Assembly (NCBI RefSeq): GCF_024347435.1
Contig: NZ_AP025480.1
Coordinates: 1,116,001 to 1,180,000, forward strand
DNA length: 64,000 nucleotides
Reading direction: 5' to 3'
DNA from: Vibrio cyclitrophicus
GTDB lineage: Bacteria > Pseudomonadota > Gammaproteobacteria > Enterobacterales > Vibrionaceae
Shown here: one piece after another, positions 40,835-49,988 of the stretch
Layout of the letters: the number at the start of each line of letters is the position of its first letter
Numbering within the stretch: the stretch's first letter is position 1
Notes under the pieces: model-generated
Databases searched by the model: none
The model's input: the letters and a program-made list of their open reading frames with translations, nothing else
Told to the model about the DNA's origin: nothing
Made by a program: the position numbers and the translations under genes

Positions 40835-42052
40835 ATGGCTGGTGTATTGGGAATGATTCTTGCTGGTGGTGAAGGTTCTCGCTTGAGACCTTTAACTGAG
40901 TCTCGCAGCAAACCCTCGGTTCCTTTCGGTGGTAGCTACCGCTTAATTGATTTCGCTTTGAACAACTTTGTTAATGCTGATCTGATGAAGATCTATGTTT
41001 TAACACAATTTAAGTCACAATCACTGTTCCATCATATGAAAAAAGGTTGGAATATCAGTGGTATAACAGACCGATTTATTGACCCTATTCCGGCACAAAT
41101 GCGCAAAGGAAAGCGTTGGTATGAAGGCACAGCAGATGCAATCTACCAAAACATGGGTTTTATGGAATTGGAAGAACCTGATCAAGTCTGTATTTTCGGT
41201 TCTGATCATATCTACAAAATGGATATCAAACAGATGCTTGATTTCCACAAAGAAAAGAACGCGGCTTTAACGGTTTCAGCGTTACGTATGCCACTTTCCG
41301 AAGCTTCTGAGTTTGGTGTTATTGAAGTTGATGCTGAAGGTCGTATGATTGGTTTTGAAGAGAAACCTGCAAATCCCAAGTCGATCCCGGGAGATCCTGA
41401 ATCAGCGCTTGTTTCAATGGGCAACTACGTGTTCGAAGCGAAAGAGCTTTTTGCTGAACTAACGGAAGATGCTGATAGAGAAGGGTCGACACACGACTTC
41501 GGCAAAGACATTATTCCCAACATGTTCCCACGTGGTGACGTGTTTGTTTATGATTTCAGCACCAACCGTATTACCGGTGAGAAAGAAGAAGTTTACTGGC
41601 GCGATGTAGGTACGATTGACGCGTACTGGCAAGCGCACATGGATCTTCTTAAGAAAGATGCGCCATTCTCGCTATACAACCGCAAATGGCCTTTACACAC
41701 TTATTACCCGCCACTACCACCAGCTACGTTTACTGATTCGGCAAATGGTCGAATTCAGATCATTGATAGCCTTGTGTGTAGCGGTAGTTATGTACGTGGT
41801 TCGCGTATTGAAAAGAGTGTATTGGGCTTCCGCAGCAATATCGCATCAGCATGTGATATTAGCGAGAGTATCTTACTCGGTGATGTAAAAGTGGGTGAGG
41901 GTTGTATCCTGCGTCGCGTTATCATCGATAAAGATGCAGACATCGCACCGGGTACACAGATTGGTGTAAACTTGAAAGAAGATAAAAAGCATTACCACGT
42001 CTCTGACGATGGTGTAGTAGTGATTTCTAAAGGAGCACGAGTTGGTTACTAA
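40835..42052 (+). CDS. glgC: Glucose-1-phosphate adenylyltransferase (ADP-glucose pyrophosphorylase)
   Basis: 405 residues from ATG 40835, chosen because GGAGA lies six bases upstream; the frame is open to 40757. The N-terminus MAGVLGMILAGGEGSRLRPL is the nucleotide-binding loop, followed by SKPSVPFGGSYRLIDFALNN and FEEKPANPKSIPG. The C-terminal left-handed beta-helix starts near ADSANGRIQ-like sequence. It makes ADP-glucose, the rate-limiting step of glycogen synthesis. It overlaps glgA by 11 nt. Vibrios often carry a second glgC on the small chromosome, not seen here. Confidence 0.95.
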   Translation: MAGVLGMILAGGEGSRLRPLTESRSKPSVPFGGSYRLIDFALNNFVNADLMKIYVLTQFKSQSLFHHMKKGWNISGITDRFIDPIPAQMRKGKRWYEGTADAIYQNMGFMELEEPDQVCIFGSDHIYKMDIKQMLDFHKEKNAALTVSALRMPLSEASEFGVIEVDAEGRMIGFEEKPANPKSIPGDPESALVSMGNYVFEAKELFAELTEDADREGSTHDFGKDIIPNMFPRGDVFVYDFSTNRITGEKEEVYWRDVGTIDAYWQAHMDLLKKDAPFSLYNRKWPLHTYYPPLPPATFTDSANGRIQIIDSLVCSGSYVRGSRIEKSVLGFRSNIASACDISESILLGDVKVGEGCILRRVIIDKDADIAPGTQIGVNLKEDKKHYHVSDDGVVVISKGARVGY

Positions 42053-43496
42053 GACTCTCTCGGTACTTTTTGTAGCGTCTGAAGTTGAAGGCTTGATTAA
42101 AAGTGGTGGCTTGGCTGATGTAGCTAAGGCACTGCCTAAAGCGTTACAAACACTCGAACAGGATGTTCGAGTGACCATCCCCGCTTATCGAAATATACCT
42201 AATATTGACTCCGCAGAAGTTATTTTAGCCACTGAACTCGATCATTGGCCTCATACCGCTTATCAGGTTAAGAAGTTGAGCGTTGAAGGCGTTCAAGTGT
42301 TTGGTATTGAATGTGCTAAATATTTCGACCGCCCTGAAATGTATGCCGAGAACAATCAAGCTTATGCTGATAATGGAGAACGTTTCTCCTTCTTTAGTGC
42401 CGCTTGTTTAGATATGTTACCAAAGCTTGGTTTCCAGCCTGATATCGTTCATGCGAATGATTGGCATACTGGTTTTGTTCCTTTCTTGCTCAAGTCTCGT
42501 TACCAACAACACGATTTCTTTGAAAATACACGCAGTGTCATTTCAATTCACAATGCGGTTTTCAAAGGGGTGTTCTCATATGATGAGCTGCAGTGTCTAC
42601 CTGAAATGCACAGCTACAATGTACCAGAAGCAGCGGTGAGTGATACTCACGTTACTATGCTAAAAGCAGGCGTGTTGTGTGCAGATAAAGTCAACGCGGT
42701 AAGCCCAACTTATGCAGAAGAGCTGAAAACGGAATTAGGAAGCCACGGTATGTCGGCTGAGTTTCAACATCGTTCGGCAGACTTGTTTGGTATTCTTAAC
42801 GGCTGTGATTACGGTGCTTGGAATCCGGAAACAGATGTGTTCCTGCCTCGTAAGTATAAAGCGACGAAACACAGCATGGTTCGTGGCAAATCAGCTTGTA
42901 AGCAAAAACTGCAACAAGATGTTGGCCTGCCCCTGAATGATTGCGCTGTTTATGGCATGGTTTGCCGTTTGACGAATCAAAAAGGTGTCCATTACTTACT
43001 GCCGATCATCGAACAGTTCTTGAAAAACGACCTTCAGATTGTGATTGTCGGTACTGGTGATCCGGTTTTGGCGAGTCAACTTAAAGAGTTATCAGCACTT
43101 CATTCAGACAAGTTCTCTTTTGTCGAAGCGTACAATAACGAATTGGCACACTTGGTTGAAGCGGGTTCTGATTTCTTTTTGATGCCTTCGGAATTTGAAC
43201 CGTGTGGTTTAAACCAAATCTACAGCATGGCTTACGGTACTTTGCCGATTGTTCGTTCTGTGGGAGGTTTAAAAGACAGCGTGAATGATTACGATGAGGA
43301 TTCTGAGGTCGCGACTGGGTTTGCTTTTGAAGAGCCAACCCCACAAGCACTATTGGCAGTGTTACATCGATCGTTGTTACTTTATGCGCAAACGCCGTCT
43401 GAAATTAAACGGGTTCAGCTTTATGCTATGCAGCAAGATTTTAGTTGGGAAGACGCTGCTAAAGAGTATCTAGCAATGTACCATACTGCATTTTAA
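42042..43496 (+). CDS. glgA: Glycogen synthase (GT5, ADP-glucose)
   Basis: 484 residues from TTG 42042, inside the end of glgC; AAAGGAG seven bases upstream supports this start. LFVASEVEGLIKSGGLADVA contains the K-x-G-G-L ADP-glucose motif. DIVHANDWHTGFVPFLLK and the GT-B C-terminal motif PSEFEPCGLNQIYSMAYGTLP are present. It extends alpha-1,4-glucan chains in the cytoplasm. Translational coupling to glgC is likely. Branching and debranching enzymes are not in the window. Confidence 0.96.
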   Translation: MVTKTLSVLFVASEVEGLIKSGGLADVAKALPKALQTLEQDVRVTIPAYRNIPNIDSAEVILATELDHWPHTAYQVKKLSVEGVQVFGIECAKYFDRPEMYAENNQAYADNGERFSFFSAACLDMLPKLGFQPDIVHANDWHTGFVPFLLKSRYQQHDFFENTRSVISIHNAVFKGVFSYDELQCLPEMHSYNVPEAAVSDTHVTMLKAGVLCADKVNAVSPTYAEELKTELGSHGMSAEFQHRSADLFGILNGCDYGAWNPETDVFLPRKYKATKHSMVRGKSACKQKLQQDVGLPLNDCAVYGMVCRLTNQKGVHYLLPIIEQFLKNDLQIVIVGTGDPVLASQLKELSALHSDKFSFVEAYNNELAHLVEAGSDFFLMPSEFEPCGLNQIYSMAYGTLPIVRSVGGLKDSVNDYDEDSEVATGFAFEEPTPQALLAVLHRSLLLYAQTPSEIKRVQLYAMQQDFSWEDAAKEYLAMYHTAF

Positions 43497-43550
43497 CGTT
43501 AATTTAATCTCTTGATGTAGCTGATGTACACCATTAGCACTAAACAACGG

Positions 43551-43579
43551 AAGGCGCTCTTTTCACAGAGTGCCTTTTT
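43551..43579 (+). terminator. Terminator of glgCA
   Basis: AAGGCGCTCT pairs with AGAGTGCCTT (43567-43576), one G-U pair, followed by T-run. Confidence 0.88.
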
Positions 43580-43780
43580 ATTTGTTGGTCTGTCTACATC
43601 ACGTTTGAGAAGACAGAGCTTGCAAACTCATGTCAGTCAGGTAGAAAAGAGGGAGTAGGTATTCACATGACTAATGGTAGGTTTGACACTATTATCACTT
43701 AAAGTTCTTAATTGCGTGATATCCTTAGTCATTGCCTTGTGATGAGGCACAGCTCCATTTTAATAATTAAAGCGATAGGT

Positions 43781-44578
43781 ATGTCTGAGAGTTTATTATT
43801 CCATAAAACATTTACTCACCCTACGAGCGACGAGTGGGTTGTGTTTGTGCATGGCGCAGGAGGAAGTTCCTCTATCTGGTTCAAACAGATCAAAGCGTAT
43901 AAACAGCATTTCAACTTACTTCTCATCGATCTGAGAGGGCACGGTAAATCAGACAATATACTTAAAGGGCTGATTTCGAATCGTTACACCTTCAAATCGG
44001 TAACGCTCGATATTCTCAAAGTTTTAGATCACCTAAAAATTCGTTCTGCCCATTTTGTTGGCATGTCTTTAGGTACTATCATAGTACGTAACGTCGCTGA
44101 GTTAGCAGCAGGGCGTGTGCGTTCAATGGTATTAGGCGGCGCTGTTACTAAGCTAAACACTCGCTCTCAAGTTTTAATCAAATTAGGTAACTTAAGTAAA
44201 CACATTATTCCTTACATGTGGTTATACAGTCTTTTTGCGTATGTAGTAATGCCGCAGAAAAGCCAAAAAGAGTCTCGTCACCTTTTTATCCGTGAAGCTA
44301 AAAAACTGTGCCAAAAAGAGTTTAAGCGCTGGTTTATCTTAACGGCAGATGTAAACCCTTTGATGAAGTATTTTAAAGATAGGGAATTACCAATACCGAC
44401 TCTTTATTTGATGGGCGAACGTGATTACATGTTTATTAAGCCTGTAAAAGAAATGGTGGAAGCACATGAGTCGAGCGAGCTAGTAGAAATTCCGAATTGT
44501 GGACACGTATGTAATGTGGAAAATCCTGAAGAGTTTAATCAACGTTCGATTGCGTTTATTCAAAAGCAAATTCAGTGA
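43781..44578 (+). CDS. Alpha/beta-fold hydrolase
   Basis: 265 residues from ATG 43781; the frame is open to 43712. The oxyanion-type motif VFVHGAGGSSSIWFKQIKAY, LLIDLRGHGKSDN, the nucleophile elbow GMSLGT and a late Asp in YLMGERDYMF with His in NCGHVCNVENPEEFN complete the Ser-Asp-His triad. It is a small cytoplasmic hydrolase; the substrate is unknown. An esterase-, lactonase- or peptidase-like role is possible. It lies alone between glgA and a converging DUF2007 gene. Confidence 0.85.
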   Translation: MSESLLFHKTFTHPTSDEWVVFVHGAGGSSSIWFKQIKAYKQHFNLLLIDLRGHGKSDNILKGLISNRYTFKSVTLDILKVLDHLKIRSAHFVGMSLGTIIVRNVAELAAGRVRSMVLGGAVTKLNTRSQVLIKLGNLSKHIIPYMWLYSLFAYVVMPQKSQKESRHLFIREAKKLCQKEFKRWFILTADVNPLMKYFKDRELPIPTLYLMGERDYMFIKPVKEMVEAHESSELVEIPNCGHVCNVENPEEFNQRSIAFIQKQIQ

Positions 44579-44624
44579 TTATCTCGATTCTTTATCAGAA
44601 CAGACGCTCGAATAGAATTGAAAC

Positions 44625-44658
44625 AAAAACGGGAAGCTAATTTTAGCTTCCCGTTTTT
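44625..44658. terminator. Bidirectional terminator hydrolase / DUF2007 gene
   Basis: AAAAACGGGAAGCTAA (44625-44640) pairs with TTAGCTTCCCGTTTTT (44643-44658), 16 bp. Confidence 0.92.
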
Positions 44659-44726
44659 GTTTGGAGGAGGTATCTGACCGAGTTGTTATATAAGGCCGTT
44701 GGAGCCACTTTACCTTTCAAAACCTG

Positions 44727-45044
44727 CTATTCAGGAGAAGCAGCACCGCACTGCCAACAAGAGCCAAATTGGGCTTCATTGACTTCATGACACTGTCTGC
44801 AACGCCACTCTTCATAGATTATAGAATCTTGCTGTTTTTGGTATTCATTGACAATAACACGTGCCTTATTGGCTTGTTCTGGTTCATACAGCCAAACATA
44901 CGGGTCAGTATCTTCTGTAAAAGGGATTTCCCCTTTCAAACCAAACAAACCCTCACCACGGACCTCACACGCAATATTCTCACTTTCTAGCAATCCACAT
45001 ATGATGTGAGCTTCAGTAGGGTTCGATGCGCTAAAGATTTTCAT
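44727..45044 (-). CDS. DUF2007 protein with C-terminal zinc ribbon
   Basis: 105 residues. The N-terminal ~65 (MKIFSASNPTEAHIICGLLE and ESENIACEVRGEGLFG) match DUF2007, a PII-like small fold called a putative signal-transducing domain. The last ~30 carry CRQCHEVNEAQFGSCWQCG, a CxxC...CxxC pair typical of a zinc ribbon. No catalytic function is known. It is followed by the bidirectional terminator. The zinc ribbon may hint at a protein- or nucleic-acid-binding role. Confidence 0.82.
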   Translation of the reverse strand: MKIFSASNPTEAHIICGLLESENIACEVRGEGLFGLKGEIPFTEDTDPYVWLYEPEQANKARVIVNEYQKQQDSIIYEEWRCRQCHEVNEAQFGSCWQCGAASPE

Positions 45045-45091
45045 TGAAATAGAACCTTATTTGGCTATGTGTGTTATCTAATCTATATCCA

Positions 45092-45772
45092 TTATTCAGC
45101 TACAGGTGTTGAGCGAAACTTACCCATCAACCATTTAGCAATAATTGGGAATATACCTAGTAATGCAAATGACAGCAGCACTGAAGGAGACACGATACCC
45201 GAAAGTGAATCTATTTCTGCGAGTTGAGTACCAGCATTTAAGAAAACAGCTGTACCTGGCAACATCCCAATTTGACTCGTAATGTAGTAACGACTTACCG
45301 ACATCGGCGTTAGACCCATCAACAGGTTGATAAGGAAAAATGGGAATACAGGGATCAGGCGTAGAGAAAATAAGTAAAATGCCCCGTCTTTTTCGACACC
45401 TTTATTCATGGTCGCCAATTTGTCGCCGAATTTGGTTTGAATCCAGTCACGTAACAAATAGCGGCTACTCAAAAAGGCGATAGTTGCACCGATTGCACTG
45501 GCGAATGACACCAATAACAAACTATTCCAAAAACCAAAGAGCGCAGCACCCAATAGGGTCACAACAGCAGCTCCTGGAATCGAGAAAGCGGTAATCATGA
45601 CGTAAGCTGCGAAATAAATAGCAGCCGCGGCGATAAAATTACTGTCAATGTATTCATTCAAAACGGCTTGCTGAGCCTTGGCATTCTCAAGTGTGAGGTA
45701 TTGGCCAAAGTTGACGCCTAGTAAGACAATCGTTATGACCAACACAATACCCAATATCATTTTCTTACTCAT
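45092..45772 (-). CDS. TVP38/TMEM64 (VTT/DedA-like) inner-membrane protein
   Basis: 226 residues from ATG 45772 (MSKKMILGIVLVITIVLLGV), preceded by GAGGAAG; the frame is open to 45844. The VTT signature region has YVMITAFSIPGAAVVTLLGAALFGFW and FLSSRYLLRD, with RLIPVFPFFLINLLMGLTPM after it. These proteins belong to the DedA superfamily, implicated in lipid scrambling and membrane homeostasis, but the role of the YdjX/TVP38 branch in bacteria is not well defined. Confidence 0.88.
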   Translation of the reverse strand: MSKKMILGIVLVITIVLLGVNFGQYLTLENAKAQQAVLNEYIDSNFIAAAAIYFAAYVMITAFSIPGAAVVTLLGAALFGFWNSLLLVSFASAIGATIAFLSSRYLLRDWIQTKFGDKLATMNKGVEKDGAFYLFSLRLIPVFPFFLINLLMGLTPMSVSRYYITSQIGMLPGTAVFLNAGTQLAEIDSLSGIVSPSVLLSFALLGIFPIIAKWLMGKFRSTPVAE

Positions 45773-45851
45773 TGATACTTCCTCTAAATTTTCAATGCAT
45801 ACCGATAGTATAGATAGACAGGTAAAGCTTAGATTAACTTTCAACAGATAT

Positions 45852-45878
45852 AAAAAAAAGCCGCATAAATGCGGCTTA
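45852..45878 (-). terminator. Terminator of tfoY
   Basis: AAGCCGCAT/ATGCGGCTT (45859-45867 with 45870-45878), followed on the minus strand by a U-run of 8. Confidence 0.88.
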
Positions 45879-45904
45879 GTTATGTGTAGTTTTAACTGAC
45901 AATG

Positions 45905-46495
45905 TTAATTTACGCGACTGATAAGCTCTTCGCGACGCTGCTGCGGTATAACAGACCAATGTGTACCATTAATCGCACCTTCTAGCGCCCAAAGTAACTC
46001 GATACTGACAGAGGACGCGTGAGATTCCTTGATGGCGTTAAACGCGTTTACAGAGCCAGATTCATATAAACGTTCTACGGAATCTATCCCAGCCTTTTTC
46101 AACATGCGCTCGGTAGCAAGTCGAAGGTTAGGAAGGTCTTTTAATCGAGTTGGTTCAGCAGAAGACTGTTCAGCTTTTTCATCTTTAGCAAAACCCAAAG
46201 ACGTAGTCGCAAGCTGCAAGATTTTTTCTTGATCCTGCCACAGGCCTTCAGGCAAAGCGAAATATTTAGTAACAACAGGGAAGCCACGTTTTTTGTAAAC
46301 GTAAGGTTGAAACCCTTGTTGTTCAAATTGCTTTGTTGTGCATTTGTCCGCTCGTATATGCAACTGGTCATTTACAACCAGAGCAAACATCGTGTCATCG
46401 GCAAAAAGACCGAAGCCACCAAACATTGAACGTGATTTTATTTTTCCTAGGGACTCAAATAACTTCATTGAGTCCTTTAGTATCGGTTTATCCAT
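45905..46495 (-). CDS. tfoY: TfoX/Sxy family regulator, TfoY type
   Basis: 196 residues. The N-terminal domain has [20 protein letters not shown] and [20 protein letters not shown]; the C-terminal helix-hairpin domain (~115-190) has [20 protein letters not shown] and [13 protein letters not shown]. Both TfoX_N and TfoX_C are present. I assign TfoY rather than TfoX because of the c-di-GMP-I riboswitch upstream and the neighbouring purR-torD-torR, as in V. cholerae. In that species TfoY controls motility and type VI secretion and responds to low c-di-GMP. ATG 46495 lies just downstream of a hairpin that can hide the ribosome-binding site. A terminator follows. Confidence 0.93.
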   Translation of the reverse strand: MDKPILKDSMKLFESLGKIKSRSMFGGFGLFADDTMFALVVNDQLHIRADKCTTKQFEQQGFQPYVYKKRGFPVVTKYFALPEGLWQDQEKILQLATTSLGFAKDEKAEQSSAEPTRLKDLPNLRLATERMLKKAGIDSVERLYESGSVNAFNAIKESHASSVSIELLWALEGAINGTHWSVIPQQRREELISRVN

Positions 46496-46561
46496 GTTAT
46501 TTATCTCGGTGTATTTGAACTACGCCACCAAATAAGCAGGTCCGAGAGATTAGCAAAATGT
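46496..46561 (-). promoter_or_regulatory. Predicted translational switch hairpin before tfoY
   Basis: On the minus strand TCTCGG (46547-46542) can pair with CCGAGA (46509-46504), which ends eight bases before the ATG and includes the only GAG-like ribosome-binding sequence. It may be the expression platform of the riboswitch upstream; this is an inference from pairing alone. Confidence 0.5.
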
Positions 46562-46620
46562 TGCAACTAAATTGTCAATAAGCCGTAAATTACTAAATTA
46601 TTAGTAACCACTGCATTTTG

Positions 46621-46709
46621 CCATCGGTAACCCCGCTACCATACCAACGAGTGGTTTAGGCCGGAAGCTTTGCGTCTCACTCTTTCGAGTGGTTTGCCCT
46701 GTGCGTGAC
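46621..46709 (-). ncRNA. Cyclic di-GMP-I riboswitch (GEMM-I)
   Basis: Read on the minus strand the sequence starts GTCACGCACAGGGCAAACC, then a stem closed by a GAAA tetraloop (ACTCGAAAGAGT), the conserved ACGCAAAGC and CCGGCCTAAACCA segments, and GGTAGCGGGGTTACCGATGG at the end. This is very close to the V. cholerae Vc2 riboswitch, the best-studied c-di-GMP aptamer, and sits at the same place, ~125 nt upstream of tfoY. It should bind c-di-GMP and change tfoY expression. Confidence 0.97.
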
Positions 46710-46831
46710 TGATTAAATAGAATAAAGTTTTTGTTGAATGAAGCTCACACTTGTTATTTCAAAATGTGATATTGCTTCAATTAATGATCTTGCTGTTATG
46801 ATACCAGGTTCATTAATGTTGTTGATAAAAA

Positions 46832-46860
46832 AAGCGCACCTAAAGGTGCGCTTGATTAGA
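46832..46860 (-). terminator. Terminator of purR
   Basis: AAGCGCACCT/AGGTGCGCTT (46832-46841 with 46844-46853) with a seven-U run on the minus strand. Confidence 0.9.
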
Positions 46861-46878
46861 ATAAACTGAATTTATCAA

Positions 46879-47883
46879 TTAATTTAACGTTTTAACTGTA
46901 CTTCGCTCAACAATTTCAGGGTGCATTTCGAAAACGCGTTTTTCATGATCTTTATCTTTGATGCGTTCTAACAAAATTTCGAATGCATTTTTACCAACAC
47001 GACGCTTCGGTTGGTGAACCGTGGTCAATGGTGGGGAGAAATATTCAGCGAGTTCGATGTTATCGTAACCAATAACTGATATATCTTCAGGAATGCGAAT
47101 TCCTTTTTCTTGTAATCGACTCATCAAACCTAGTGCCATGGTGTCGTTGAAACAGAACACTGCCGTTGGGCGATCTTTCATCTCAACAATCTTATCTGCT
47201 GCTATAACAGCAGTATCACATTCAAAGTTACCTTCAATGATCAAGCGTTCGTCAGTGGCAATATTAGCTTCGTCAAATGCACGTTTGTATCCTGCGATAC
47301 GTTCAACACAGGCTGCTTTATCTAAGTGGCCACTTAAACAAGCAATCTTAGAGTGACCGCGTTCAATAAGGTACTTGGTCGCTAGGTAGCCACCTTCTTC
47401 AGAGTTATCAATGATCTTGTCGGCTTGAGAGCTCTCAGGACCCCAGTCCATCACTACTTTAGGAATGTCAGCGTGACGGTCTAACATTTCTCTTAGTTCT
47501 TCAGTTAGGTCTGAACACATAACCAAGATGCCATCTACACGCTTCTCTGCAAGCATTCGAATGTAATCACGTTGCTTCTCATAAATACCGCCTGTGTTAC
47601 ACAAAATCAAAGTGTAGCCTTGACGGTAGCAGTAGCTCTCTACGCCATCGATAACCTCAGAGAAGAATAGGTTGGTTGACTGAGTTACTAGCATGCCGAT
47701 AGTGCGTGTTGTATTACATTTCAAACTACGAGCAACAGCACTCGGTGCATAGTTTAGTTCGTCTACGGCTTTGTTTACTTTTTCTTGAGTCGCTTCTGCG
47801 ACAAAACGTGTTTTGTTGATTACGTGAGAAACGGTTGTTGTTGATACGCCTGCTAAGCGAGCGACATCTTTTATAGTGGCCAT
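46879..47883 (-). CDS. purR: Purine repressor PurR (LacI family)
   Basis: 334 residues. The N-terminal HTH and hinge ([50 protein letters not shown]) are almost those of E. coli PurR, and the effector domain includes [20 protein letters not shown] and VMDWGPES. It represses purine synthesis genes when bound to hypoxanthine or guanine. It is monocistronic, with a strong terminator; tfoY and its riboswitch lie beyond on the same strand. I saw no clear PurR operator (ACGCAAACGTTTNCNT) in its own leader. Confidence 0.95.
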   Translation of the reverse strand: MATIKDVARLAGVSTTTVSHVINKTRFVAEATQEKVNKAVDELNYAPSAVARSLKCNTTRTIGMLVTQSTNLFFSEVIDGVESYCYRQGYTLILCNTGGIYEKQRDYIRMLAEKRVDGILVMCSDLTEELREMLDRHADIPKVVMDWGPESSQADKIIDNSEEGGYLATKYLIERGHSKIACLSGHLDKAACVERIAGYKRAFDEANIATDERLIIEGNFECDTAVIAADKIVEMKDRPTAVFCFNDTMALGLMSRLQEKGIRIPEDISVIGYDNIELAEYFSPPLTTVHQPKRRVGKNAFEILLERIKDKDHEKRVFEMHPEIVERSTVKTLN

Positions 47884-48199
47884 GGTTTTATCCTATTAGA
47901 AGCTACTTTCCCAAAGTACGGAATAAAGTAGCCGTTAAGCTACTTAACTAAGAGCTTAAATTTGTAGGGCTCTTTGGGTACTAAAGTGCTAAAAAACAAA
48001 AAACCGCTATTGAGCGGCTTGTCTTAACACCGAAATGCTTTGAACTTAAATAAGCTTAGCATTTCGTGAATGTTTCATATTTTATCGTTTGCGGTCACAA
48101 TTTTAGACTGACTAGAAATTACTCGCAATATAATTCACCCAGAAATCCGGGTGAATTGTCACATTCTACTGAATTTATTTACCTAGTCGTTGGGCGAAC
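47884..48199 (-). other. Spacer torD / purR with hairpins
   Basis: 316 bp between the torD stop and the purR start, both on the minus strand. Two hairpins occur: AATTCACCC/GGGTGAATT (48132-48140 with 48149-48157, no U-run) and, further on, AGCCGCT/AGCGGTT (48002-48020) followed by a U-run on the minus strand, the better torD terminator. The purR promoter lies in the rest. No ORF was seen. Confidence 0.65.
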
Positions 48200-48847
48200 T
48201 TATTCACCAGCTAAATATTGAGTGTCTAAATTGCAAAATGCGAGTAGCAAAGACGAGACCGAAGCGTAGAAACCAAACTGGTCAACGTCATGACATTTCA
48301 CATTAAACTTTGGCAACCAAGTAAGTAGTTGCTGATCGATAAACTGCTGTTGAATGACGAACGATTTCTCTAATTCTTCTTCAAGCTCAGTTTCATTTGA
48401 ACGGATGATTAGATTGCCAAGGAAGTCGAGTTCGATAGCAATGTGATCTGCAGGTTCTTTTAAGTCTTGGTTCACGATTAAGTTGTGCTTAGCCATGATG
48501 TCTTCCATGTCTTTAGCTGGCTTATCGTTTAATAGACCTGTTTCGCCGATGTACATTGAAGCGTAAGGTAAAGCACCATGTTTGTCTGTCTTCAAGAAAA
48601 GGTCGCAGAAGTCAGCAGACAGTTCCAGTTGGGCATCTTCACGTGTTTGTAGACGGTTCAATGCGTCTACAAGCTTATCAATCGAAGGCTTTAGAGCTTC
48701 ATTCGAACCTAAACCAGAAAGGAAAGAACGAATTTCAACAGAGTGGTAGTGATCGAGTTCTTCTTGAGTGAGCTCTTTGGCGAATAAGCTTGATAACCAC
48801 CAGTAAATTTCTGCTCTTTGCTCGTTGAATGCTTTCGTATCTTTCAT
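48200..48847 (-). CDS. torD: TorD chaperone for the TMAO reductase TorA
   Basis: 215 residues. It begins [20 protein letters not shown] and contains [40 protein letters not shown] and [17 protein letters not shown], the E-P-x-D-H and Y-x-S motifs of the TorD/DmsD family. It binds the twin-arginine signal of TorA and helps insert the molybdenum cofactor. torA is not in the window. It is divergent from torR. Confidence 0.93.
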   Translation of the reverse strand: MKDTKAFNEQRAEIYWWLSSLFAKELTQEELDHYHSVEIRSFLSGLGSNEALKPSIDKLVDALNRLQTREDAQLELSADFCDLFLKTDKHGALPYASMYIGETGLLNDKPAKDMEDIMAKHNLIVNQDLKEPADHIAIELDFLGNLIIRSNETELEEELEKSFVIQQQFIDQQLLTWLPKFNVKCHDVDQFGFYASVSSLLLAFCNLDTQYLAGE

Positions 48848-49134
48848 TTCATAGATCCTGATTTAGTCTTGTGATGTTTATATACCCAGCGCCGTTAAGT
48901 CATTTGGGTACAAGCACACCAAGGCTGAATAACAAGGTTATTTGCTAAGCGCAAAGTGACTCGTTCGTAGTAATGCCTATATTGAATTGCGATGGACGAT
49001 AAATAGCAAGGTTTAAGATTGTCTTGTATCAAAAAAAATCCATGTTTCTGGCTTTTATCTTCAGTACCACTAGAATTGTTACTAGTTATGAATAGAATAG
49101 TCATTGAAACTATTAAATAAGAAAAGTGGTGTAG

Positions 49135-49848
49135 ATGAGCTATCACGTATTGGTCGTAGAAGATGATGTGGTAACCCGCAGTAAACTGGTTGGATATTTC
49201 CAGAACGAAGGTTACACAGTGAGTGAAGCTGAGAGCGGCGCTCAGATGAGAAACGTGTTGGAAGAAAACAACGTTGATCTCATTATGCTGGACATCAACT
49301 TACCAGGCGAAGATGGATTGATGCTAACTCGCGAATTACGCAGTCAATCAGACATTGGAATTATTTTAGTTACTGGACGCACGGATAGCATCGACAAAAT
49401 CGTAGGCCTTGAAATGGGCGCAGACGATTATGTTACTAAACCCTTCGAACTTCGCGAATTATTGGTTCGAGTTAAAAACTTACTTTGGCGTATTGCTGCT
49501 GCTCGTAGAACAGCGACGGGAGTGGTGGAACAAGCAGAAGATGAGTCTGTTGTTCGTTTTGGTGAGTGGACGTTTGATATTCCTCGCCGAGCGCTAAGCA
49601 AAAATGGTGAGCCGGTTAAACTGACTAAGGCTGAGTATGAGTTGCTAGTCGCACTCTCTTCTTACCCTAACCAAGTATTAAGTCGCGAACGTATTTTGAA
49701 CATGATTAGCCACCGAGTGGATGCGCCTAATGATCGCACTATCGATGTGTTAATTCGTCGTATGCGCGCAAAAATGGAGTTTGATCCCAAGAACCCACAG
49801 ATTTTTGTGACGGTTCACGGTGAAGGTTACATGTTCGCTGGTGACTAA
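49135..49848 (+). CDS. torR: TorR, two-component response regulator (TMAO)
   Basis: 237 residues. The receiver has acidic Asp-Asp after VLVVE, the phosphoacceptor in LIMLDINLPGEDGLMLTREL and the Lys in DDYVTKPFELRELLVRVKN, which is the TorR-type stretch. An OmpR-type winged helix follows (KLTKAEYELLVALSSYPNQV and YMFAGD at the end). TorR activates TMAO respiration genes after phosphorylation by TorS. torS, torT and torC are not in the window. ArcA is a close paralogue; the LLWRIAAARR linker and the torD neighbour favour TorR. Confidence 0.9.
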   Translation: MSYHVLVVEDDVVTRSKLVGYFQNEGYTVSEAESGAQMRNVLEENNVDLIMLDINLPGEDGLMLTRELRSQSDIGIILVTGRTDSIDKIVGLEMGADDYVTKPFELRELLVRVKNLLWRIAAARRTATGVVEQAEDESVVRFGEWTFDIPRRALSKNGEPVKLTKAEYELLVALSSYPNQVLSRERILNMISHRVDAPNDRTIDVLIRRMRAKMEFDPKNPQIFVTVHGEGYMFAGD

Positions 49849-49890
49849 ACCCTTCGGGCGTTTTAATCAGTAAAAAAAGACAACTAGCGT

Positions 49891-49926
49891 AAAAAAGCCG
49901 AGACATCATTGATGTTTCGGCTTTTT
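49891..49926. terminator. Terminator torR / elyC (bidirectional)
   Basis: AAAAAGCCGAGACATCA pairs with TGATGTTTCGGCTTTTT, a 17-bp stem with one G-U pair and T-runs in both directions. Confidence 0.92.
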
Positions 49927-49988
49927 ATTTCTTGCCATACTATTGGTTATTGCTAACCATCCGAAAATTAATAGATATCGATTTGAGA

